Assembly (NCBI GenBank): GCA_905182265.1
Contig: CAJJAO010000027.1
Coordinates: 1 to 33,716 of the forward strand
Direction: 5' to 3'
Source: a gamma proteobacterium HTCC2207
GTDB taxonomy: Bacteria; Pseudomonadota; Gammaproteobacteria; Pseudomonadales; Porticoccaceae
Length of the DNA stretch: 33,716 nt
Positions 8,361 to 15,873 of the stretch are shown piece by piece (the stretch's first letter is position 1; each line of letters begins with the position of its first letter). A program made the position numbers and the translations under genes. The notes beneath the pieces are model-generated. The model did no database searches. It saw nothing but the letters and a program-made list of their open reading frames with translations, and was not told where the DNA came from.

Positions 8361-9246
8361 CTGGGTGCATACCATCCACATAGCCCATAAAGGCTTCATG
8401 AATATTGTAGCCAATCAGTTCCCGAACTCTTTTGGGTAGGGTCTTGGTAATCTGGGGCGGTATGGCCATGGGCATGTTTTCCAATTGCCGTGCCCAGCCA
8501 CAGCAGTACTGGGGCGTTACTATTAAACGCGAGGCATCGGACCTATTGGCGCCACCGCGATGATAGACATTACTTTTAACTAGCAGCACCGACCCAGATT
8601 TCATTGGCATTTTAAAGGTGTCGGTTCTGGGTTGTGGGTCCAGGGTATTGTCTCGCTCTCGATTGTCCATAAGCTCATCAATGCTGCCTAGAGATATCAC
8701 CTGATCTTCGTTCCAGTTGTGGCTGTCGCGAACAAATTCTGTGGCGCCATTGAGCTCGGTGGTGTCATCGATGGCCCAGAATACACTTAAACCAAAGGGT
8801 TTGCGGGGGCGGGGCACATTGACCTGAGCATCGTCACAGTGCCAGCCTTGCACGGTTTCCCCTGGGTGTAAGTTGATCGCTAATAGGGCCGACAGTAGAC
8901 AGGACTCCCCCAGTTCACGTTCGGCAAAAGCCAGAGCTAGGGGGTGGGTGACCATATCCGAAAAAACTTCTGGTGCTTTGGCCAGCAGACTGTAAACCCG
9001 GTTGGTTTTAAAGCCTTCAAAATCATTGCGTCCAGTAGCGGTTAAAAAAGGCGCCAGTGCATCACGGACCCGCTGAACTTCTGCTGAGTCCATGACGTCT
9101 TCAAACAGAATATAGCCCTGCTGGTCGTATTGCTCATAGACCTCATCAAAGCTTTTGCCGCCTAGCCAGGGGCTGAGTAGGCTGTGGTCTAATTTGGCGG
9201 CTGCTTGGGACACATTTCTACTGAGTTGGGCGGTCTGCTTATTCAT
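8344..9246 (-). CDS. phytanoyl-CoA dioxygenase (PhyH) family protein
   Basis: A 300-residue protein of the PhyH family of Fe(II)/2-oxoglutarate-dependent oxygenases. The iron-binding triad is visible: H136 and D138 in GWHCDD, and H229 in SNVYHRGGAN. R240 (SRLIV) is the probable 2-oxoglutarate contact. FGLSVFWAIDD and NGATEFVRDSHNW are typical core strands. Such enzymes hydroxylate alkyl or acyl groups of lipids and secondary metabolites. It lies 74 bases downstream of the MEST-like hydrolase in the same direction, so the two may act on the same lipid-like compound. A 13-base tandem repeat fills that gap and forms the region before the start codon. The substrate is unknown. Confidence 0.87.
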   Translation of the reverse strand: MNKQTAQLSRNVSQAAAKLDHSLLSPWLGGKSFDEVYEQYDQQGYILFEDVMDSAEVQRVRDALAPFLTATGRNDFEGFKTNRVYSLLAKAPEVFSDMVTHPLALAFAERELGESCLLSALLAINLHPGETVQGWHCDDAQVNVPRPRKPFGLSVFWAIDDTTELNGATEFVRDSHNWNEDQVISLGSIDELMDNRERDNTLDPQPRTDTFKMPMKSGSVLLVKSNVYHRGGANRSDASRLIVTPQYCCGWARQLENMPMAIPPQITKTLPKRVRELIGYNIHEAFMGYVDGMHPEKSLR

Positions 9247-9255
9247 AGTTGTTCT

Positions 9256-9294
9256 CTTTAGTAGCTGTCTTTAGTCGCTCTCTTTAGCAGCTCT
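9256..9294 (-). repeat. 13-bp tandem repeats upstream of the PhyH gene
   Basis: Three units of exactly 13 bases lie at 9256-9268, 9269-9281 and 9282-9294. On the coding strand they read AGAGCTGCTAAAG, AGAGCGACTAAAG and ACAGCTACTAAAG. A fourth, 12-base degenerate copy runs into the PhyH start codon. The AAAGAGA produced at each junction is also the best candidate ribosome binding site, so the array multiplies the translation start region. Confidence 0.8.
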
Positions 9295-9320
9295 CTATGG
9301 AAATAGGAGTTTTAAAAGAC

Positions 9321-10277
9321 CTACAATTTTTCAATAAATTGTTGGTAGTGGCTAAGAACGGCCTCGGGGTCTTCTACCTGGGGGTAGTGGCCAATCAGAG
9401 GCAGCTCGGCAACATAGTCCAAACGACAATCTAGCTCTTGGTAACGAGCGACCATATGCTTGCCTGACACTGGGTCTACAGAGCCATTAATGACCGCTAG
9501 GGGAATCGTTGACTGCTGCATTGCCGATACCCAGCGCTCGCGATGTTGGCGACGGTCATTGATATAGGTGATCAGGTTATGAAAAAGATGTTTACCGTCA
9601 TTCACATTAATCAGCGTCCAAAAATCCTGTAGTTCTTGCTCAGAGGGTTTGGTTTGTTCGCCAAACACTGAGCTGAAGTTACGGCGAAATTTACCATAGC
9701 TAGTGAGCCTATTTAATAGGCTACCAATGGGGCTTAACAATAATTTTTGTGTGAGTAGGGCGCGGTGGGTCTCTGGAAATAAACCCCCGTTCAAAAAGCA
9801 GCAGGACAGCCATTGCCCAGCACCGCTGCCGTCCAGTTGGCGGGCCAAAAGTTCCTGGGCTACGGTGTCGCCATAGTCGTGGGCCAGCACATGAAATTCG
9901 GTGAGTCCCTTTTCACTACCGGCTATATCTTTAACGAGGGCCTCTACCAAATCTGCCTGACCATGAATGCTGTAGTTGCGCTTATTGGGTTTGTCCGAAA
10001 AACCAAAACCCAGCATGTCCAAAGCAATCACCCGATAGACTGCCGTTAGCTCGGCCCACATGGGCTGCCAGTCCCAGCTGGAGGTCGGGAAGCCATGAAG
10101 TAGCAAAAGGGTGGGTTGGTCACTGTGGCCTTGGTCGATACAAAAAATATTGTGGCCCAGTAGGTTTTTATATTCACCAAGTTCACGCCACTCTTCTATG
10201 GTGCAAGCAGGTTTCGTGAAAGGCGCTTTCATGGAAGGCGCTTTGGTAAAAGGTGCTTTATTCGCGGTTTTTGTCAT
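9321..10277 (-). CDS. alpha/beta hydrolase, MEST / haloalkane-dehalogenase-like
   Basis: A 318-residue alpha/beta hydrolase. HGFPTSSWDW (61-70) is the oxyanion-hole region. AHDYGDTVAQELL places an aspartate nucleophile at D134, the acid is probably D268 (NGSVDPVSG) and the catalytic histidine is H297. An Asp nucleophile with SHDYGD-like context is typical of the MEST/PEG1 group and its haloalkane dehalogenase and epoxide hydrolase relatives. The reading frame stays open to a GTG at 10355, but the ATG at 10277 has an AGGAA ribosome binding site five bases upstream and gives a more normal N-terminus, so I chose it. Residues 5-24 are a KAPF/KAPS repeat that precedes the fold and is probably unstructured. 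The true substrate is unknown. Confidence 0.85.
   Translation of the reverse strand: MTKTANKAPFTKAPSMKAPFTKPACTIEEWRELGEYKNLLGHNIFCIDQGHSDQPTLLLLHGFPTSSWDWQPMWAELTAVYRVIALDMLGFGFSDKPNKRNYSIHGQADLVEALVKDIAGSEKGLTEFHVLAHDYGDTVAQELLARQLDGSGAGQWLSCCFLNGGLFPETHRALLTQKLLLSPIGSLLNRLTSYGKFRRNFSSVFGEQTKPSEQELQDFWTLINVNDGKHLFHNLITYINDRRQHRERWVSAMQQSTIPLAVINGSVDPVSGKHMVARYQELDCRLDYVAELPLIGHYPQVEDPEAVLSHYQQFIEKL
10216..10260 (+). repeat. 15-bp tandem repeat inside the hydrolase N-terminus
   Basis: Three 15-base units, 10216-10230, 10231-10245 and 10246-10260, share AAGGYGCTTT. The first reads GTGAAAGGCGCTTTC. Because the period is a multiple of three they stay in frame and encode a five-residue repeat (TKAPF, MKAPS-like) at the start of the MEST-like hydrolase. 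The core AAAGGTGCTTT also occurs in the 16-base array at 5721-5800. Confidence 0.75.
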
Positions 10278-10452
10278 TAGAGTTCCTGCGCTGCCAGCTT
10301 TAATTGTTGTTTTTATGGCTGTTTTTATACCGAACATAGTGACCCAAATCGGCACTTGAGTCCATTGGTGCTAGGTGCAATACTTGACTGGTATGAACGC
10401 CTTATGAGCGACGTACGTATAATGGATTAAAATAATAATAAAGAGAAAAATA
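10278..10452 (+). promoter_or_regulatory. divergent intergenic region with a consensus -10 box
   Basis: The gap between the divergent hydrolase and amidohydrolase genes. A perfect TATAAT lies at 10418-10423, preceded by ACGTACG, but no good -35 box is found 16-18 bases upstream; TTGACT at 10384-10389 is 28 bases away. The amidohydrolase start is preceded only by a weak AAAGAGAAA. Confidence 0.25.
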
Positions 10453-12342
10453 ATGACTCAGCAACAAGACAGCCATTCCTTCGATACCCTCATTAAAAAT
10501 GCCAAGGTTTTTAACAGGGGCGAACCCGCGATTGTGCAAGATGTTGCCGTTGCTGACGGGCGCATTGTTGCCCGAGGCCAAAACTTGGATAGCAGTCTTG
10601 CCCGCCGAGTGATCGATGCCAAAGGACTGTGGTTGATGCCGGGGCTTTTTGATATTCACACCCATTATGATTTGGAGCTTGAAGTGGCACCAGGTCTACC
10701 CGAATCAACTCGCCATGGCACCACCTCTGTAGTGATCGCCAACTGTAGTCTTGGCCTGGCTTTTGGCACCCAGCGTGATGGCGTTAATGACCCTATTGTT
10801 AGCTGCTATGCCCGGGTCGAGAATATCCCCAAACATGTGTTAAAAAACTGTGCCGACAACATCGACTGGGACAATCCCAAGGCCTATCTAGAGCATTTAG
10901 AGACCCTTAACCTTGGGCCCAATGTCGCAGTGCTGTTTCCCCATTCTATGCTGCGTATCGAGGCTATGGGCTTTGAGGCGAGTATTACTCGCGAGCCAAC
11001 CCAAGCTGAGCTCGACAATATGAAAAATCTATTGAGAGACGGCTTACAAGAGGGTTATGCGGGCTTTTCAACCGATGCTTTGCCGTTTCATTACCTGGCA
11101 GCCCAGCCCCATTGCGAAAAAACAATTCCCACCCAGTTTGCCAAGTTTCCAGAGCTAAAAGCTCTGGCTGGCGTGGTGCGGGAGCAGGGTGCTCTGTGGC
11201 AGGCAACGCCGCCAAAAGACAGTGTCAGCGGCACCTTAAAAACCTTTTTACTGACCAGCGGCAGGCTCTATGGCAAGCCTTTACGCACCACCGTTGTGGC
11301 GGCCTTAGATATCACTAATAACTGGCGGCTTGCCCGCTTGACCAAGCTGTTAGCACGCATGCTTAACTCTTGGGTGGTTAAGGGTGACTTTCATATGCAG
11401 GCTCTGGGCGCTCCTTTTAAAACCTGGGGAGATGGTGCGGTTACACCCCTCGCGGAAGAGATTCCCGAGCTGCGTCGGCTCAATGAAACCGACCTAGATG
11501 CCCGCGACGAACGCCGTGAAATTTTGAATGACCCAGAGTACAGCAAGGCCTTTAAAGCCATGTGGATGAAGGGTAAGCAGGGTTGGAATTTGGCTCGCCT
11601 GAAGCGCAAGATAAATCTTGAGGACTATGCTTTTCATCGCACTCTCGCTGAGATGCAAATAGAACGCTGCCCACAGGCCAGCTGGCAGGGTATGGATTTT
11701 CAAGAGGCCTTTGATCGTGTCCGGGCAATTAATGCACAGGCGCAGTCGGCAGGGTTCAGTGAAAATGAGCGTGAGATGGTACAAAAAGACTTCGCTTGGG
11801 TTGAGGACGAAGGCGACTTTATGCTGCAGATGCTACGCTCTTTTGACAGTGAGCTTACCTGGAGCACAGTGACCGCCAACCGCGATCTTAAAACGGTCCG
11901 TGAGTTACTCATGAACCCGCTATTACTCCCAGGCTTTAATGACAGTGGTGCCCACCTAACCAATATGGCGTTTTATGACGTCAACCTGCGTAGCCTTAAA
12001 TTAGCTGCCGAGGGCGGAGAAGCAGACGTCAGCTTTATGGTTAAGCGACTCACTAAAGATGCCGCCGATGTGTTTGGTGTTGAGGGTGGCACTATTGATG
12101 AAGGGGATGTGGCTGACCTTATTTTGATCGACCCCAAAAAGCTCGCTAAGTACGATGGTGAAACCAGTGCCCAGCGTATTTATCGCGAAGAGTTTAGCCA
12201 CGAGCAGCTGGTCAACCGCTCTGATGGTGTGGTGGATCTGGTGATGATCGGCGGACATGCTGCCTGGGAAAATACAGCCTTCACCAAAGACTTGGGCCTA
12301 AAGCCTATGGGGCGTTTATTGCGTTCGGCGAACAAGCGCTAG
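10453..12342 (+). CDS. N-acyl-D-amino-acid deacylase / D-aminoacylase-like amidohydrolase
   Basis: A 629-residue amidohydrolase-superfamily protein. The metal-binding HTH motif is at H69/H71 (GLFDIHTHYD), and NCSLG (97-101) carries the cysteine used as a metal ligand in D-aminoacylases. NDSGAHLTNM supplies the late catalytic aspartate, and GTIDEGDVADLILIDP is the usual C-terminal beta-sandwich return. The family removes N-acyl groups from D-amino acids or cleaves related amides. At 629 residues it is longer than the roughly 480-residue classic enzyme and belongs to the longer group often found in marine and actinobacterial genomes. No signal peptide is seen, so it is cytoplasmic. It is followed after 28 bases by the PhoD-like gene, probably in one transcript. 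Confidence 0.85.
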   Translation: MTQQQDSHSFDTLIKNAKVFNRGEPAIVQDVAVADGRIVARGQNLDSSLARRVIDAKGLWLMPGLFDIHTHYDLELEVAPGLPESTRHGTTSVVIANCSLGLAFGTQRDGVNDPIVSCYARVENIPKHVLKNCADNIDWDNPKAYLEHLETLNLGPNVAVLFPHSMLRIEAMGFEASITREPTQAELDNMKNLLRDGLQEGYAGFSTDALPFHYLAAQPHCEKTIPTQFAKFPELKALAGVVREQGALWQATPPKDSVSGTLKTFLLTSGRLYGKPLRTTVVAALDITNNWRLARLTKLLARMLNSWVVKGDFHMQALGAPFKTWGDGAVTPLAEEIPELRRLNETDLDARDERREILNDPEYSKAFKAMWMKGKQGWNLARLKRKINLEDYAFHRTLAEMQIERCPQASWQGMDFQEAFDRVRAINAQAQSAGFSENEREMVQKDFAWVEDEGDFMLQMLRSFDSELTWSTVTANRDLKTVRELLMNPLLLPGFNDSGAHLTNMAFYDVNLRSLKLAAEGGEADVSFMVKRLTKDAADVFGVEGGTIDEGDVADLILIDPKKLAKYDGETSAQRIYREEFSHEQLVNRSDGVVDLVMIGGHAAWENTAFTKDLGLKPMGRLLRSANKR

Positions 12343-12370
12343 TGGAGGTGTGTAGGCAAGGCTCACAAGT

Positions 12371-14083
12371 ATGAGCAGCAAGAGCCAGCTCTCACGTCGC
12401 CAGGTGTTAAAACTAACGGCAGCGGCTTTGTTCGGCCTATTTGCTGTGCCCAAATTGGTGCGCCCGTTTTTGAAACAAACGGGCCCCATTCATCACATCT
12501 TACCGACGGTAAGTCATAGTCAGTTTGTTATTAAGACCTCCTTTTATAGGCCCCAAAAAGCTCTGCAGATTCGTGTTTCTGGTGCAAATCAGGTGCAGGC
12601 CATTGTGGGACAGCAGACTGATAGCAAGGGCCGTTTTTGGATGTTCTCCGCGGCGCATCTGGCGCCTGATACAGAATACACATTGCAAATAGAAAATGGC
12701 TCTGGCTCTGGCCCTGTCGGAGACGCCTGGCCCCTAAAAACATTTCCTGCTCTTGACGCTCATCCCGACAGTATGAACCTACTCTGCTATACCTGTGCGG
12801 GTGGCCCCTCGGGCATCTCACTGCCTGGGGGTAAAGAGTTCTTTAAACCTCACCACATACGCCAGTCAATATTTGATACAGCCCTAGCCATGAAACCAGA
12901 TGCGGCCATTGCTATAGGTGATCATATTTATTGGGATTTGCGCGGCTCTGATTCGGTGACGTTGAGAGCTGGCATGATAGGTCAGATAATCACTTGGTAT
13001 CTAAAACAGATGTTTGGTGTTTTTGATAGAACCGCAGAGATTATAGGCACCCCCAATGAAGATGTATTGACGGCGATTGGTGATGACCAAATAGCCGACC
13101 TGTACGGCACCAGATTTAAATCTGTGCCCATGTTTTTTGTCGCGGATGACCATGACTACTTTGAAAATGATGATGCCGACTTAGGCACCTTTCCGCCAGA
13201 TAGTTTTAGTCGTCGCGCCCATGCTGCTATGGCTCGGCTCTATTACCCTGCATTTATTGCCGAGCAGTCTACTGTGCTTACTGATGATGAGGGTACTAAT
13301 ATAGAAGGCTATAATCGCTCCTTTGGTACTTTGCGATTCGGTGATTTAGTGGAAGTGCCTATGCTTGATTGTGCGGGTTATCTCAGCGTAGAGGGTGATC
13401 AGTCGGTGCTGTTTCCTCGCTCGGTTGAAGACTGGCTAAAATCTAAAATTGCATCTGAGCAAACCCAACACCTTGCCATTGTTCCCTCTCATCCTCTGGC
13501 TTGGACTGCAGGGAAGTGGCGTGAGTGGTATCCCGATGTCGTCGCACCCAGTAAAACGTTCACGGGTTTGGTGGGCAATAATTTGATGGAAAACGTTCAG
13601 GGCGTGCTCTCTGCTAAGGCCCAAAAAGCCGTCTGGCAAAAAGGCTGGTGGCTGCAGCACCAGAGATTAATCGAGGCGATTGACCGTAATCAGCTGCGAC
13701 CGACAATTATTTTGTCTGGAGATATACATGCCCTGGGGGCCAAATCAATTCATGGTAGCGGTGATATTGATTTATCAAAGCGGCCGATCCAGAGTTTGCT
13801 GGTGGGGTCTGTTAGTACATCAACTTTAGCTTGGCCCTCTGCCGCGAGAAGTATTCCTGCGGCCTCACCAGAATGGTTGCAGACATCGGATGATGTTGAG
13901 ACTCGAGAAGACAACGGTTTTACGATGATTAAGTTTAGTCGCACTGCTGTTGCAGCGACCCTGGTCAACTGTGGTGGTGGCCCTCAGGGTCTGGGTTCTG
14001 CGCCTAGCTCTGTAAGTAAAGATCTACCTATGGAGCTCAATCAAGACGCAGCTGTTGCCAAAACAACCATTATTCTATCTTAG
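12371..14083 (+). CDS. PhoD-like metallophosphatase with Tat signal
   Basis: A 570-residue exported metal-dependent phosphatase. The twin-arginine signal SRRQVLKL (residues 8-15) followed by a hydrophobic stretch to about residue 29 predicts folded export by Tat. Metallophosphatase motifs follow: GDHIYWD (183-189), ADDHDYFEND (258-267) and SGDIHA (449-454), as in PhoD-type alkaline phosphatase/phosphodiesterases. It should act in the periplasm on phosphate esters or diesters. The best ribosome binding site is AAGG about ten bases before the ATG. The stop codon overlaps the convergent DUF1993 gene's stop by four bases. It may share a transcript with the amidohydrolase upstream, without an obvious biochemical link. 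Confidence 0.83.
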   Translation: MSSKSQLSRRQVLKLTAAALFGLFAVPKLVRPFLKQTGPIHHILPTVSHSQFVIKTSFYRPQKALQIRVSGANQVQAIVGQQTDSKGRFWMFSAAHLAPDTEYTLQIENGSGSGPVGDAWPLKTFPALDAHPDSMNLLCYTCAGGPSGISLPGGKEFFKPHHIRQSIFDTALAMKPDAAIAIGDHIYWDLRGSDSVTLRAGMIGQIITWYLKQMFGVFDRTAEIIGTPNEDVLTAIGDDQIADLYGTRFKSVPMFFVADDHDYFENDDADLGTFPPDSFSRRAHAAMARLYYPAFIAEQSTVLTDDEGTNIEGYNRSFGTLRFGDLVEVPMLDCAGYLSVEGDQSVLFPRSVEDWLKSKIASEQTQHLAIVPSHPLAWTAGKWREWYPDVVAPSKTFTGLVGNNLMENVQGVLSAKAQKAVWQKGWWLQHQRLIEAIDRNQLRPTIILSGDIHALGAKSIHGSGDIDLSKRPIQSLLVGSVSTSTLAWPSAARSIPAASPEWLQTSDDVETREDNGFTMIKFSRTAVAATLVNCGGGPQGLGSAPSSVSKDLPMELNQDAAVAKTTIILS

Positions 14084-14607
14084 GGCCCGCTGGTCACAAA
14101 GGCGCTTAGGCCCAAGAAATTAAGCTTGCCGATCTTGACGCCATTGTGACGCAAAATATTGTAGGTGGTGCTGATATGAAAATACATATTGGGCATAATC
14201 CATAGCGTTAAAAGCTCTGCTCCCTTAAATGTCAGTTTGTAAGGGCCGGCTGGTATTTCAAAGACAATATTCTCTGAACCATTAATGGCGTCTTCTGGCA
14301 ACGTTAGCAAATAGGCTTTGGTGCTGGCGATACGCGCTTGTAGCTCAGCAAAGGTTGTCTCGGTATCTTCATGCACCGGCGGCTCAAGGCCGGCCATTCT
14401 CGCTGCGCCGCGTTTAACTGTGTCACAGGCTATCTGCACCTGTTTGCTTAGGGGGTGCATATCGGGGAACAGTCGCGAGTTGGTTAATACCAATTCGTCG
14501 ATGCCCTCATGTTTGGCATAGTCCAAGGCAGAATTAAGCAGCCCAGCCAGATTATCCAGATGCAGAGCCATGACTGGAATAGAGTTGTTGTACATAGAAT
14601 TTGACAT
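14080..14607 (-). CDS. DUF1993 family protein
   Basis: A 175-residue protein recognised as DUF1993 by its pattern: an opening helix MYNNSIPVMALHLDNLAGLL, a middle FPDMHPLSKQVQIACDTVKR segment, and the closing LWIMPNMYFHISTTYNILRH with the conserved FHISTTY. The fold is a helical bundle related to the DinB/YfiT metal-binding group, with histidines on several helices. Its biochemical function is not known. There is no signal peptide. It is the last of three minus-strand genes (16980-14080) and may be co-transcribed with the DUF2891 lipoprotein 47 bases upstream. Confidence 0.8.
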   Translation of the reverse strand: MSNSMYNNSIPVMALHLDNLAGLLNSALDYAKHEGIDELVLTNSRLFPDMHPLSKQVQIACDTVKRGAARMAGLEPPVHEDTETTFAELQARIASTKAYLLTLPEDAINGSENIVFEIPAGPYKLTFKGAELLTLWIMPNMYFHISTTYNILRHNGVKIGKLNFLGLSAFVTSGP

Positions 14608-14654
14608 TAAAACCTCAGGTTTTCGGATCTGTTTATAGAGTATTTAGCGACTTT

Positions 14655-15803
14655 CTATTGAGTAGCTAAAAGTGCATTAATCGCGAAGGATCCCAGCCAA
14701 TGGCCGCCTTCATAACTGTCGGCTACTAGGTTTGGCAGTGAATACTCCATATGCTGATCTGCCACTATTCGCAAATGGGCAAACTCAGGATACTGGGAGG
14801 CTAAACCATAAAGCACCCAGGCGCGACTAAAGTTGAGCCCATCTAGATGCACTAGTTTGCCGTCGCTACGATCTGATACCTGACCCACCGCCAGCGTAAA
14901 ATCTGGTGATGCCAGCTGGGGCAAAAATGCATGCACCCAAGGAATAAACTGTTCCTGAGGCAGCAGTCTGCGCATCAGATCAACCTCTTCTAGGCAGGGT
15001 GATAAAAAATCATAGCCGCTGGGCTCCCAGTTAATAGGGCAGTTTTTGTCTTCGGTATAAAACGCCAGCGCGCGCTGTTTGATGGCAGCCTGCAATGGGC
15101 CATCGCCAAAGTGCTGTGCATAGTCCCAAGCGAACGTAAGGCCAAAGGCAGTGTTGCTGTGTTCGCCAACTCTAATGGGGTAGAAAAGTTTGGGTAGGTG
15201 GGTGATGTACATGGCCGATAACTCTTCAGCCAGAGGCTTAAGTGCCTCTGCCATGGCCGGGGCAATGGGGTCATCCCAGGTCTCTAGTTCGAGCATGAGT
15301 TTTAAGGCCCAGGTCCAGCCGTAGGGTCGCTCCCAAGAGGGGTTGGCTCGCAGATAGCTAATGTCCGTGGCTATATTGGCTTGGGTAATATGGCGTTGCA
15401 AAATATCTTTGGCTTGCTGGTGGCCTTTTATTGCAGGGAATTCTTTAAGTAGGCGCACCATCGACCAGTGGCCATGGACTGCCGAGTGCCAATCGAAACA
15501 GCCATAAAAAGCGGGGTGCAATTGGGTGGGAGAGGCTAGGTCATCGCCGCTGGCCAGCACCTGATTTAACTTATTGGGGTATTCGGTTTCTGCACAGTCC
15601 AGGGGCAGTTGCATTAGATTACCTGCCTGCTCTAGGGTTAGGGCGGAGCTTTCTTCTACGTGCGCCAGAGTGTTTGCGGTTGCCGGAGATTCCAGTGCTG
15701 CTTTCGGGGTTTGGTCGCAGCCGGCTACTCCTAATATACCGAAAAGACACAGAGCGCTTATGCCAAGCTTTAAGCGATAGACCATGTGTTTTTTAATAAT
15801 CAT
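14655..15803 (-). CDS. DUF2891 family lipoprotein
   Basis: A 382-residue protein with a lipoprotein signal: a hydrophobic stretch ends in the lipobox LGVAGC, so Cys29 would be lipidated after cleavage, leaving the protein anchored in the periplasm. The mature part matches DUF2891 by HPAFYGCFDWHSAVHGHWSM, RPYGWTWALKLMLELE and GEHSNTAFGLTFAWDYA, and looks like an alpha/alpha toroid as found in glycan-active enzymes. The function is unknown. An AGAGG ribosome binding site precedes the ATG by nine bases; a second in-frame ATG six codons later is possible. It lies between a NAPE-PLD-like hydrolase and a DUF1993 gene on the same strand. Confidence 0.83.
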   Translation of the reverse strand: MIIKKHMVYRLKLGISALCLFGILGVAGCDQTPKAALESPATANTLAHVEESSALTLEQAGNLMQLPLDCAETEYPNKLNQVLASGDDLASPTQLHPAFYGCFDWHSAVHGHWSMVRLLKEFPAIKGHQQAKDILQRHITQANIATDISYLRANPSWERPYGWTWALKLMLELETWDDPIAPAMAEALKPLAEELSAMYITHLPKLFYPIRVGEHSNTAFGLTFAWDYAQHFGDGPLQAAIKQRALAFYTEDKNCPINWEPSGYDFLSPCLEEVDLMRRLLPQEQFIPWVHAFLPQLASPDFTLAVGQVSDRSDGKLVHLDGLNFSRAWVLYGLASQYPEFAHLRIVADQHMEYSLPNLVADSYEGGHWLGSFAINALLATQ

Positions 15804-15873
15804 CTATATATGCCTCTCTTTCATAAGTCTCTCTAATTGCCTAATTCTTGATGCTCAATAAATTGATATTATT

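Noticed and set aside
10278..10355. Upstream GTG start for the MEST-like hydrolase
   Set aside because: No ribosome binding site, while the ATG at 10277 has a well-placed AGGAA.
10384..10423. TTGACT and TATAAT as a promoter pair
   Set aside because: The 28-base spacing is far from 16-18; only the -10 box is kept, with low confidence.
15804..15873. Possible two-unit AGAGAG repeat before the DUF2891 gene
   Set aside because: Only two poorly matching units, too weak to list as a repeat.
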